Made by a program: the position numbers and the translations under genes
Part shown: piece after piece, positions 1 to 6,545 of the stretch
How positions within the stretch are numbered: the stretch's first letter is position 1
Layout: each line of letters opens with the position of its first letter
The notes under the pieces: model-generated
Database searches by the model: none
What the model saw: only the letters and a program-made list of their open reading frames with translations
Told to the model about the DNA's origin: nothing
From: JAGXQV01 sp041674485
GTDB lineage: Bacteria > Pseudomonadota > Gammaproteobacteria > Burkholderiales > Sulfuricellaceae
Assembly: GCA_041674485.1 (NCBI GenBank)
Contig: JBAYVP010000220.1
Location: 1 to 8,772 of the forward strand
Reading direction: 5' to 3'
DNA length: 8,772 nt

Positions 1-4
1 CTAC

Positions 5-180
5 GGGCTGGATTGCACGGTTTTCCGGGCGCATGGCGGCGTTGCAACTACAAGAGAAGAGAATGGAACAAACCATTCTTCGTCGTTGCGCCTCTTGTGC
101 CCAAGCCGTAGGCTGTCGGGTATGCCCTGCACCCGGAAAACCGCACACTCCAGCCCGTTCAACGGAGGTTTCTAGGATCA
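5..180. repeat. Left copy of window-edge repeat (MITE-like, with leader motif)
   Basis: A 152-bp unit (5-156) has imperfect terminal inverted repeats: 5-33 and 128-156 match at 25 of 29 positions, starting GGGCTGGA and ending TCCAGCCC. A central hairpin is formed by GAATGG at 61-66 and CCATTC at 73-78. It is followed by the leader motif CAACGGAGGTTTCTAGGAT, ending at the stop codon of the minus-strand efflux gene. The same unit occurs inverted at 8629-8772. Relative to that copy, this one carries roughly 30 extra bases around 92-122. No transposase is encoded, so if mobile it would be a non-autonomous element; that is an inference. Confidence 0.75.
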
Positions 181-1647
181 TGGGCGTTTTCCGGCTTGGT
201 GGGGTGCGATGGGCGCGGGCACGGCGGCATCGGCCTGCCAGCCCCCGCCGACGGCGCGATACAGGTCTACCCAGGCGGCGGCCCGTTCGCGTTGCCAGGC
301 GGCGAGATTGGTGTCGGCGGCCAAGGCCAGGCGGCTGGCTTCTTCCAGCTCCAGCGGCGCGGCCAGCCCGGCCCGATGGCGGCTGCGGGTGGCGTCCAGC
401 GCCTGGCCGTAGCCGGCGGCTGCCAGTCTTAGGTCGGCTTCGCGCCGCCCGGCGGCGTCCAGCCGCACCAGGGCTTGCTCGACCTCGCGCACCGCGTCGC
501 GCGCTTTTTGCCGGTATTGCGCGGCTGCTGCGGCGTACTGCGCCTTGGCGGCGGCGACGTTGGCATCGATGCGTCCGCCATCGACCAGTGGTAGCGTCAG
601 CCCCGCGCCTATCGACCAAGTGGTGGCGCTTATTGTGCTGCCATCGGTGGTGAGGCGTAGCGGGGTGAGGCTGCCCAACAATTGCAGGCGCGGATAACGG
701 GCGGATTCGGCCTGGCCGATGGTGGCGCTGGCCGCCGCCACGTCGCGCTCGGCGGCTGCGATGTCCGGGCGTTGCGCGAGCAATGCAGCCGGCAGGCTGG
801 TTATGCGGAACTGCGCCGGTTGGGCGAATTGCCCGCTACGGGCGGCCAGCCGGTTGCGCAGCTCGGGTTCATTGATGCCGCACAGCGCCACCAGCGCCTT
901 GATTTGCTGGTCGTAAGCGGAGCGCAGATCGGTTAGATTGGCGGCTGATTCGGCGGCGCCGGCCTCGGCCAGCCCAACGGCCTGGTTGGATTGGAAGCCG
1001 GCTGCATTGAGTTGCCGGGTGAGCAGCGCCGTTGCGCGGCGCGAGGCCAGATCGGCTTCGGCCAGTTGCAGGCGACGTTCCAGAAAACGGGTTTGCAGGA
1101 ACGCCTGTGCGGCCTCCGCCGCCAACGATACGCGCGCCGCATGCCAGCGTGTCCGGCTGGCCGCATAGCCGGCTTCGGCCGCTTCCTGGCGACGGGCAAT
1201 GCCGCCGAACAGATCGATCTCCCAGTTCGACATCAGGCCGGCCTGGCGCGTGGTCTGGTGCATGACCGGGCCCGCCATGGCGACGGTGGCGCGCGAGCCA
1301 TTCAGCGAGGCGTCGAGCGCAGGCAATTCCGCCGCCCCGGAGGTCACCAGTTCGGCGCGCGCTTGCTGGATGCGCGCCCAGGCTTGCGCCAGGGTGGCGT
1401 TGTCGGCTTCCGCCGCCGTCACCAATTCGGCCAGCAGCGGGTCGTCCCATTGCCGCCACCAATCGGCCAGCGCCGCCGGGTCGCCGTTATGCGGCAACGG
1501 CGTGACCGCCTGCCACGCAGCCGGCGCGACGGGAGCGGCAGGCCGGTAGTCCGGCCCCACCTTGGGCAGCAGGCCGCAACCCGCAAGGCTGGCCGCCAAA
1601 AGCACTAGGGGAATATAACCCGCCAGGGAAATATGACGGGTGTTCAC
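178..1647 (-). CDS. NodT-family outer-membrane efflux lipoprotein (OMF channel of a tripartite pump)
   Basis: A 489-residue outer-membrane factor of the TolC/NodT/OprM type, which forms the trimeric exit duct of tripartite RND, MFS or ABC pumps. The N-terminus is a lipoprotein signal peptide with lipobox LAGC and lipidated Cys24. It is followed by the VGPDYRPAAP segment typical of NodT proteins and two outer-membrane efflux repeats (roughly residues 65-250 and 270-455) rich in Ala/Gln/Leu helices. The C-terminal LYRAVGGGWQ is also typical, so the gene looks full length. The start is GTG, overlapping the TGA of the upstream regulator gene as GTGA, with a purine-rich AAGGGG stretch upstream; translational coupling is likely. 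No periplasmic adaptor or inner-membrane pump gene is present downstream, because the window-edge repeat begins right at the stop codon. Substrate cannot be read from the sequence. Confidence 0.93.
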   Translation of the reverse strand: MNTRHISLAGYIPLVLLAASLAGCGLLPKVGPDYRPAAPVAPAAWQAVTPLPHNGDPAALADWWRQWDDPLLAELVTAAEADNATLAQAWARIQQARAELVTSGAAELPALDASLNGSRATVAMAGPVMHQTTRQAGLMSNWEIDLFGGIARRQEAAEAGYAASRTRWHAARVSLAAEAAQAFLQTRFLERRLQLAEADLASRRATALLTRQLNAAGFQSNQAVGLAEAGAAESAANLTDLRSAYDQQIKALVALCGINEPELRNRLAARSGQFAQPAQFRITSLPAALLAQRPDIAAAERDVAAASATIGQAESARYPRLQLLGSLTPLRLTTDGSTISATTWSIGAGLTLPLVDGGRIDANVAAAKAQYAAAAAQYRQKARDAVREVEQALVRLDAAGRREADLRLAAAGYGQALDATRSRHRAGLAAPLELEEASRLALAADTNLAAWQRERAAAWVDLYRAVGGGWQADAAVPAPIAPHQAGKRP

Positions 1648-2351
1648 CCTTGCCCCTTCCCGGCGCGACGCTGCCGTTCGGCTTCGAACATGCTTAACGC
1701 GTAGATCGCCAGACGCTCGGCCAGCGTATCGATAGCTTCCTCCGTAGCGGTGAGCGAGGGCGCCAGTTGCATGACCACGTCCTGCGCCACGAAATGGAAA
1801 ACCACTAAACCCTGGATCGTCAGCGAAAGCCGCAACACATCGTCATCCGGCGCGGCCAGCCCCAACTGGTTGCAAAGCAGCGCGGTCAGGGATTCGTGCA
1901 GCGGACGAATCTGCCGCTCGATGTGTTCCTGCAACATGCCGCTAGGCTCCAGCATCTCGCGAAAATGCAGGCGCATGGAGAGGCGTATGGTCTCGCTCTG
2001 CTTGAGCGGTTGCAGGGAAACGCGGAAGAAAATTTGCAACACCGAGAGCAGCGTGACGCCGGCCTCAAGTTGCGTCGGCAAACCGGCTTGCGCCGCCGGC
2101 AGCCCTTGCGGCTCACCGTCGTTCGCGCCGGCGGCGATCTCGCAAAGCTGCGAATAGACTGCCCGGTAAAGCTCCGCCTTGCTGCCGAAATAATAATTGA
2201 TGGCGGCCAGATTGACCCCGGCCGCCTGCGCAATCCGGCGCGTCGAAGTCTTGTTGAAGCCGTGCGTGGCAAAGCATTCCAACGCGGCGCGCAGCAGGCG
2301 CAAACGCGCCTGGGTTCCGTCGGAACGGGTGGGGAGGACGGCAGGGGACAT
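1644..2351 (-). CDS. TetR-family transcriptional regulator (CecR/DUF1956-like)
   Basis: A TetR/AcrR-type repressor of about 235 residues. The N-terminal helix-turn-helix (roughly residues 20-66) has the family signature: LLRAALECFATHGFNKTSTR, then RIAQAAGVNLAAINYYFGSK, then AELYRAVY. The longer C-terminal ligand domain resembles the DUF1956 group that includes E. coli CecR (YbiH), whose genes sit beside HlyD/ABC efflux operons. It precedes and overlaps the outer-membrane efflux gene by 4 nt, so it probably controls its own operon in response to a pump substrate. I prefer ATG at 2351, where AGG lies about 9 nt upstream; a GTG at 2357 would add two residues but leaves the AGG too close. The ligand is unknown. 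Confidence 0.9.
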   Translation of the reverse strand: MSPAVLPTRSDGTQARLRLLRAALECFATHGFNKTSTRRIAQAAGVNLAAINYYFGSKAELYRAVYSQLCEIAAGANDGEPQGLPAAQAGLPTQLEAGVTLLSVLQIFFRVSLQPLKQSETIRLSMRLHFREMLEPSGMLQEHIERQIRPLHESLTALLCNQLGLAAPDDDVLRLSLTIQGLVVFHFVAQDVVMQLAPSLTATEEAIDTLAERLAIYALSMFEAERQRRAGKGQG

Positions 2352-2376
2352 AAGCACAGACCTGAATCAATCGACC

Positions 2377-2408
2377 GACTTATTTAAAACGATAGACTTA
2401 AATAAGTC
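2377..2408. promoter_or_regulatory. Candidate TetR operator upstream of the regulator-efflux operon
   Basis: GACTTATTTAA (2377-2387) and TTAAATAAGTC (2398-2408) form a perfect 11-bp inverted repeat with a 10-nt spacer. It lies 26 bp upstream of the regulator start, and a further related half site (GATTTATTTAT) follows at about 2412. Size, position and AT-rich dyad symmetry suit a TetR dimer site overlapping the operon promoter. That this protein binds it is an inference. Confidence 0.55.
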
Positions 2409-2440
2409 AATTGATTTATTTATTTCCCGGTTTATTCAGC

Positions 2441-2587
2441 GCCTAAACCGGACGAGCCGGAACCCAACAGGGGGTAGGGTGGATAAGCGAAGCGCATCCA
2501 CCAAACGGTGTCTCGGAATGTTCAGGTGGATGCGCTTCGCTTATCCACCCTACCCAAGAGCCGCGCCAGTGCTTGATCCTAGAAACC
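2441..2587. repeat. Composite palindromic repeat, copy 1
   Basis: The core is a perfect 31-bp inverted repeat (2472-2502 and 2525-2555, 22-nt loop) containing the GGATAAGCGAAGCGCATCC type of sequence found dispersed in many proteobacterial genomes. It is enclosed by flanks, GCCTAAACCGGACGAGCCGG (from 2441) and GCCGCGCCAGTGCTTGATC (from 2560), which recur around a different palindrome at 3323-3498. It may act as a strong RNA hairpin at the transcript end. Together with the next repeat it fills most of the 2358-2811 gap. Confidence 0.75.
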
Positions 2588-2597
2588 GCATTTGCTT

Positions 2598-2726
2598 AAC
2601 CGCAGAGACGCAGAGACGCAGAGAAACCAATGAGTTACAACAATTTTTCACCTCGTCAAAATGGGTAGTGTCGCACGACACCATAACTCATTGTTTTTTC
2701 TCAGCGCCTGAAGCGTCCCTGCGGTT
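2598..2726. repeat. CCGCAGAGACG-type palindromic repeat
   Basis: The outer arms 2598-2625 (AACCGCAGAGACGCAGAGAC and onward) and 2699-2726 are imperfect inverted repeats. Inside them CAATGAGTTA (2628-2637) and TAACTCATTG (2684-2693) pair perfectly. A short dyad GTGTCGCACGACAC lies at 2668-2681. This is one of three CCGCAGAG-type palindromes in the window, and no protein is credible here. Confidence 0.7.
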
Positions 2727-2811
2727 CAACTGAGTATTTTAGGTTGATCTACGGCACTACCCTATGCGCCTAATCTTTTTGCCCCCCCGTATCGCGCCAC
2801 GCCCCGACAGG

Positions 2812-3249
2812 CTAAACGCACTCACACGCGGCATGTTTTTGTGTCAAATAACTGCCGAACGCCTTGTCGCACTCCATGATGTGGTTCACTATCCATGAAC
2901 GCAGGAATTCAAGCGTTTCATCGGTGATTTCATGAATCTCGGAAGATTGCAACTGTTCCTGAAAATTCAGAGTAATCAGCAAAAGATCGTCATGCAATTC
3001 CCTGTGTTCCTCATAATCAGGATAGCCTTCCTGCTTCATCAGCTTTTCTTCACGCTTGAAATGATGTTTCGTATAGTCGAGCAGCCTCAACAAGGTATCC
3101 ATTTCGGCGGCAGCCAACGCCCCCTCGGAGGCGGAGCACGATGCATAAAGCTGGTTGAAAAGGTTGATTAATTCCTTGTGGTCGCTGTCTATCTCATCAA
3201 CGCCCACGGACAAACTTTTATCCCACTTGATATCGACTGCCGGTTCCAT
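2812..3249 (-). CDS. Bacteriohemerythrin (O2-binding diiron protein)
   Basis: A 145-residue single-domain hemerythrin, slightly longer than the roughly 130 residues typical of the family because of a short C-terminal tail ending CECV. All expected diiron ligands are visible: His24 (DSDHKELI), His63 and Glu67 (HHFKREE), His82 and His86 (EEHRELHDDL), and His123 and Asp128 (WIVNHIMECD). The opening W9 with VGVDEID is also typical. Such proteins bind O2 reversibly in the cytoplasm and are proposed to store, deliver or sense oxygen, often in microaerophiles. The ATG has a strong AAGGAGG six nucleotides upstream. The gene appears monocistronic and is bracketed by composite repeats at 2441-2587 and 3323-3498. 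Confidence 0.95.
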   Translation of the reverse strand: MEPAVDIKWDKSLSVGVDEIDSDHKELINLFNQLYASCSASEGALAAAEMDTLLRLLDYTKHHFKREEKLMKQEGYPDYEEHRELHDDLLLITLNFQEQLQSSEIHEITDETLEFLRSWIVNHIMECDKAFGSYLTQKHAACECV

Positions 3250-3322
3250 GAATAGCCTCCTTAAAAAGTTAACCGCTTGTAGTTCGTTTTATTTTAGAGT
3301 GTGATGTGCTGCGTCTATCTAC

Positions 3323-3498
3323 TGCCTAAGCCGGACAATTGCCGGAACCAAAAACATTTACCGCAGAGACGCTTCAGGCGCAGAGAAATATAACGGATGG
3401 TAAAACCATACCATTACCCTACAAAATCTCCGCGCCTGAAGCGTCTCTGCGGTGAAAAAATCACCCGGAGAACCGCGCCAGCACTTGATCTACGACAC
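3323..3498. repeat. Composite palindromic repeat, copy 2
   Basis: The flank GCCTAAGCCGGACAATTGCC (from 3323) and the right flank with GCGCCAGCACTTGATC (from 3474) match those of the element at 2441-2587. The core differs: a 27-nt inverted repeat, 3360-3386 and 3427-3453, with one mismatch, of the CCGCAGAGACGCTTCAGGCG type. It fills most of the gap between the hemerythrin gene and the exported-protein gene, upstream of the former and downstream of the latter. Confidence 0.75.
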
Positions 3499-3538
3499 AT
3501 TCTTCGCAAAAAAGTGCAACGACTTGACTGGTAAGTTA

Positions 3539-4090
3539 CTAATTCGTGGCATTAACTAACCAGACGAACTCGCGAACCGCGCCGGATGATGAATAATGAA
3601 CCGCAAAGGGTTGCCCTGTTGCGGCGTGGCCGAAATCGATATTGCCCCAGGATGCCTGGAGGATATAGTTTCCCGAGTTGTACATATTGGCTTGCATCCA
3701 CGCCCGGCTTGCCATGAAACCCGCCGAACAATCCCGCCCGGAATAATAGACCCCCATATTCGCAGCAACCCGATTGTCGACGCAGGTGGATGTAGCGCCG
3801 GAAGGCTGAGGAGCGGACTGGCTGAGGCGCGCGCTCTCTATCGCACCGAGGAGGGTCATGCCGTTTCCGTTAGCTGCTGCGGCCTTGTGCCGCGCCTCGG
3901 CGATAAGGGCACCGACGAACGGATCGGGGACGCCCTCAACCAAACGGTAGTTTTGAATTCGCCCGGTCTTAATCTCATCGAGCTTTTTCTCTATGACCGT
4001 TATCAATGCCTCGGTAGTACCCGCGTCCGCGGCATAGGATATGCCCGGAATCAGCGCCACGACGATAGACAACGCAGTGAAATTCTTCAT
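3539..4090 (-). CDS. Exported protein of unknown function
   Basis: I do not recognise this 183-residue protein. It begins with a clear Sec signal peptide: MKNF, a hydrophobic stretch LSIVVALIPG, then ISYA with predicted cleavage near residue 20. The mature part starts with a helical segment (about 23-45, EALITVIEKKLDEI), an Ala-rich stretch (about 60-90), and then a Gly/Asn/Tyr-rich C-terminal half with only two cysteines, Cys103 and Cys121, which could form a disulfide in the periplasm. The C-terminus reads AVREFVWLVNATN. AAAGGAG lies 7 nt before the ATG, which supports this start. It appears monocistronic, with the composite repeat between it and the downstream hemerythrin gene. Confidence 0.8.
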   Translation of the reverse strand: MKNFTALSIVVALIPGISYAADAGTTEALITVIEKKLDEIKTGRIQNYRLVEGVPDPFVGALIAEARHKAAAANGNGMTLLGAIESARLSQSAPQPSGATSTCVDNRVAANMGVYYSGRDCSAGFMASRAWMQANMYNSGNYILQASWGNIDFGHAATGQPFAVHYSSSGAVREFVWLVNATN

Positions 4091-4253
4091 AACTTGGCTC
4101 CTTTAAGAAACAGGTTAAATTTCAAGGTGCAGTGCAAAAAAACGGGCTTCCCGGCGCGTCTTCATTCGGACGCGAAATATCCGCTTGCTCAAGGCAGTTG
4201 AAGCATTTTTTCCCGGCAGCTACTTTGTACACCCATAATCGTTGCTTGGCTAC

Positions 4254-4268
4254 CTGTAAACTTTACAG
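4254..4268. promoter_or_regulatory. Short dyad abutting the MITE-like element
   Basis: CTGTAAA-C-TTTACAG is a perfect 7-bp inverted repeat ending 11 bp before the left end of the repeat at 4280. It could be a protein-binding site or chance. The rest of 4091-4279, the leader region of the exported-protein gene, shows nothing else I can support. Confidence 0.25.
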
Positions 4269-4279
4269 TGCTCTTTCAA

Positions 4280-4527
4280 CAGGGTAAATTTGTTCTCAGA
4301 AATTCATGATGAAAATCAATGATGGAAAACATTCATGTATCCTAGGCAAACTTAGCGCGACTCTGCGCGACTCATTGCGGCAACCTATAAAGATAAAACC
4401 TTTTTCACCGCAGAGGACGCAGAGGACGCAGAGGACGCGGAGGAAAACCCTCATGCTTTTCCTCTGCGTCCTCCGCGTCCTCTGCGGTGAAATCGGTTTT
4501 TTCCGTGCCGAGAACAAATTTACCCTG
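4280..4527. mobile_element. MITE-like element with perfect 18-bp terminal inverted repeats
   Basis: CAGGGTAAATTTGTTCTC at 4280-4297 is exactly reverse-complemented at 4510-4527, bounding 248 bp. The interior holds a long hairpin of CCGCAGAGGAC units (left arm 4404-4446 with four units, right arm 4457-4491 with three). No transposase is encoded and no convincing target-site duplication is visible. It ends 29 bp before the jetA start codon, so it may separate jetA from its ancestral promoter or supply a new one. Confidence 0.7.
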
Positions 4528-4530
4528 GCA

Positions 4531-4556
4531 AGCGGTCAACGGAGGTTTCCAGAATA
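4531..4556 (+). promoter_or_regulatory. Repeated leader motif carrying the jetA ribosome-binding site
   Basis: CAACGGAGGTTTCCAGAAT ends 2 bp before the jetA ATG. GGAGG (4541-4545) is the Shine-Dalgarno, 11 nt from the start, somewhat longer than optimal. Near-identical motifs occur at 159-178, 8389-8410 and, on the minus strand, 8650-8631. Confidence 0.6.
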
Positions 4557-6002
4557 ATGAACTACGACTACCTGCGCCATCTGCGCGACACCCATCCTGC
4601 CTGGCGTTTGCTCACGCTGGAGAATGCACCGCTGATCGCGGGATTCCTGCACCACGCCTTCATCCGTCCCAACAAGCGCGCTATTCCGCAGTCGGAGTTA
4701 ATCCCGGCGCTGGAGGATTATCTCTATGATTTGCGGCTATCCTACGGCGAAGACCTTTACCCGCGCTCCGCCAAGGAATATCTCGACACCTGGGCGCACC
4801 CGGAAAACGCCTTTCTGCGCAAATACTATCCACCCCAGCAAGACGAGCCGGAATTCGATCTTTCGGCGGCTGCGGAAAAAGCGCTGGAATGGCTGGCGAG
4901 CTTGCAGGAAAAGCAGTTCGTCGGCACCGAATCGCGCCTGCTGACCATATTCGAACTGTTGCGGGAGCTGGTGCATGACACCGAGCGCGATAGCGCCTCG
5001 CGCATCGCCGAACTCACGCGGCGCAAGGTCGAACTGGAACAGGAAATCTCCCGCCTGTCCGCAGATGGCGCGGCGTTGCCGCTGCCTTCCTCCACTCAGG
5101 TGAAAGAGCGCTTTTTCCATATCGAGGACACCGCCCGGCGGCTATTGTCGGACTTTCGCCAGGTGGAAGCCAATTTTCGCGAACTCGACGCCAAGACGCG
5201 CAGCCGCATCGCACTGGCGGAAAAATCCAAAGCCGAACTGCTGACGGAAATCTTCGGCGAACAGGACGCCATCGGCCATTCCGACCAGGGCAAGAGCTTC
5301 CAGGCATTCTGGGATTTCCTGATGTCGCTGGAGCGGCGCGAGGAATTGCAACAACTGATCGCCCAAGCCCTGGCGCTCCCCGACGTGGCCGAAACGGCAA
5401 CGAACCGCTGGCTGGAAAACTACCGTTTCCACCTGTCCGAGGCGGGCGAAAAAGTGCAGCGCACCGCCGGGCAACTGGCGGAACAGTTGCGCCGCTACCT
5501 CGACAGCCAGATATGGCTGGAAAACAAGCGCATCGCCGAATTGATCCATCGCATCGAAAAACAGGCGCTGGCGGTCAAGCACGCGCCGCCGGACAACGCA
5601 GACTTCATGACATTGCCCGAGCCGCGCGCCGAAATATCGCTGCCCCTGCTGCGCAGCCTATACGCCCCACCGCGCAAAATCCGCATAGCCGACTCGACGC
5701 CCGCATTGGGGGACGCCGACTTCGCCGCCGACGCGCTATTCAACCAACATTACGTGGATGAAGCGCTGCTGCGCCGCCAAATCCGCAACCTGCTGGAGCA
5801 AAAGAACCAGGCGTCGCTGGCGGAAGTCATCGCCGCCTATCCCGTCCGCCACGGCTTGGCGGAAATCGTAGCCTATCTCAAACTGGCGCAAGCCGACCGC
5901 CACGCGGCAATCGACGATGCCCGCACCCAGGCGCTGCCCTGGCGCGACCATCAAGACCGGCTGCGCAGCGCAACGGCGCCGCTGGTGCTGTTTTCGCGCT
6001 GA
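4557..6002 (+). CDS. jetA: Wadjet system kleisin-like subunit JetA (DUF3375), orphan
   Basis: A 481-residue DUF3375 protein, the usual full length for JetA, the MukF/MksF-like kleisin of the Wadjet (JetABCD) SMC complex that recognises and cleaves closed circular plasmid DNA. Family hallmarks visible are the N-terminal winged-helix region with HAFIRPNKR (about 34-41), TESRLLTIFELLREL (about 124-138), a coiled coil around residues 145-170 (RIAELTRRKVELEQEIS), SDQGKSFQAFWDFL (about 242-255), and the C-terminal helical domain ending APLVLFSR. The reading frame is intact. In complete systems jetB (DUF4194), jetC (SMC-like ATPase) and jetD (nuclease) normally follow at once; here the next 222 bp are non-coding and a toxin-antitoxin pair follows. 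Without JetC and JetD no DNA cleavage would be expected from this locus alone. The start is set by GGAGG within the repeated leader motif. Confidence 0.85.
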   Translation: MNYDYLRHLRDTHPAWRLLTLENAPLIAGFLHHAFIRPNKRAIPQSELIPALEDYLYDLRLSYGEDLYPRSAKEYLDTWAHPENAFLRKYYPPQQDEPEFDLSAAAEKALEWLASLQEKQFVGTESRLLTIFELLRELVHDTERDSASRIAELTRRKVELEQEISRLSADGAALPLPSSTQVKERFFHIEDTARRLLSDFRQVEANFRELDAKTRSRIALAEKSKAELLTEIFGEQDAIGHSDQGKSFQAFWDFLMSLERREELQQLIAQALALPDVAETATNRWLENYRFHLSEAGEKVQRTAGQLAEQLRRYLDSQIWLENKRIAELIHRIEKQALAVKHAPPDNADFMTLPEPRAEISLPLLRSLYAPPRKIRIADSTPALGDADFAADALFNQHYVDEALLRRQIRNLLEQKNQASLAEVIAAYPVRHGLAEIVAYLKLAQADRHAAIDDARTQALPWRDHQDRLRSATAPLVLFSR

Positions 6003-6190
6003 TGCGGCGATGCGCATGACAGCGACATGCCTCGCCATCTCTTCCCTACGTTCTTTGCGTCTCTGCGTAAAATCCTGTCGCTCGAAACGTTGTTCCCAAG
6101 AACCAGACTTTCTGAAGCCCGAGGCATCCTAGCTACGGCAATCACCGCTATCGTCGTCGGTGGCGGGCAACCCGCGCGAGCCAATGCCTC
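6003..6190. other. Intergenic segment after jetA
   Basis: I see no jetB start or remnant here. An ATG overlapping the jetA stop (TGATG) closes after five codons, and the next in-frame Met run ends after about 41 codons without recognisable similarity. Positions 6051-6073 hold half of a CGTCTCTGCG-type repeat, suggesting an insertion or a recombination scar. Confidence 0.4.
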
Positions 6191-6218
6191 TTGCGCAAAT
6201 ACGTCAATGCCGTAAAAT
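6191..6218 (+). promoter_or_regulatory. Candidate promoter of the toxin-antitoxin pair
   Basis: TTGCGC (6191-6196) and TAAAAT (6213-6218) resemble sigma-70 -35 and -10 boxes with a 16-nt spacer. The toxin ATG lies only 6 nt after the -10 box and no Shine-Dalgarno is visible, so the toxin mRNA may be leaderless or nearly so. Confidence 0.4.
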
Positions 6219-6224
6219 AAAATC

Positions 6225-6545
6225 ATGCACACAGTCATAGAAACCCAGATATTCAGCGCGGACGCCAAGGACATCTGGAACGAAGATGGGCGTGGCGAAT
6301 TCTGTGGCTGGATTGCGGAAAATCCGCTTGCCGGAGACGTTATCCCTGGTGCAGGCGGTTGCCGCAAGGTTCGTTGGAATCGCGCAGGTATGGGCAAACG
6401 CGGCGGTGTGCGGGTGATTTATTTTAACCGGCTGGAGAACGGCGTGATTTACCTGTTGGTGATCTACGCAAAAGCGGTGCGCGGAGATATTCCCGCGCAT
6501 TTGCTCAAGGCCATCGAGGAGGCGATAGAACATGGCAACGGATGA
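6225..6545 (+). CDS. RelE/HigB-like toxin of a type II toxin-antitoxin system
   Basis: A 106-residue protein of the RelE/HigB mRNA-interferase superfamily. The diagnostic stretch runs from NPLAGDVIPGAGGCRKVRW through GMGKRGGVRVIYF to GVIYLLVIYAK (roughly residues 33-86), matching the HigB2-type toxins. These usually cleave ribosome-bound mRNA, though the DNA shows only the fold, not activity. The family often reads YAKNE..DL after the last strand; here it is YAKAVRGDI, a small deviation. It is followed by, and overlaps by 14 nt, the antitoxin gene, giving the toxin-first order common for HigBA. Start ATG at 6225 has no clear ribosome-binding site. Confidence 0.88.
   Translation: MHTVIETQIFSADAKDIWNEDGRGEFCGWIAENPLAGDVIPGAGGCRKVRWNRAGMGKRGGVRVIYFNRLENGVIYLLVIYAKAVRGDIPAHLLKAIEEAIEHGNG

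Noticed and set aside
33..653. 206-codon plus-strand ORF
   Set aside because: It begins in the edge repeat and then runs antisense through the efflux channel gene; its Arg/Pro-rich sequence is a GC-rich shadow.
4296..4517. 73-codon minus ORF with QRTRRTQRK and VLCVLCVLCGE
   Set aside because: It is a translation of the CCGCAGAGGAC repeat, a known source of spurious predicted proteins.
6003..6224. Remnant of jetB after jetA
   Set aside because: No frame shows DUF4194-like sequence, and the segment includes a piece of a dispersed repeat.
5951..6397. 148-codon minus ORF
   Set aside because: It overlaps the jetA end and the toxin gene in antisense, with no ribosome-binding site and no recognisable domain.
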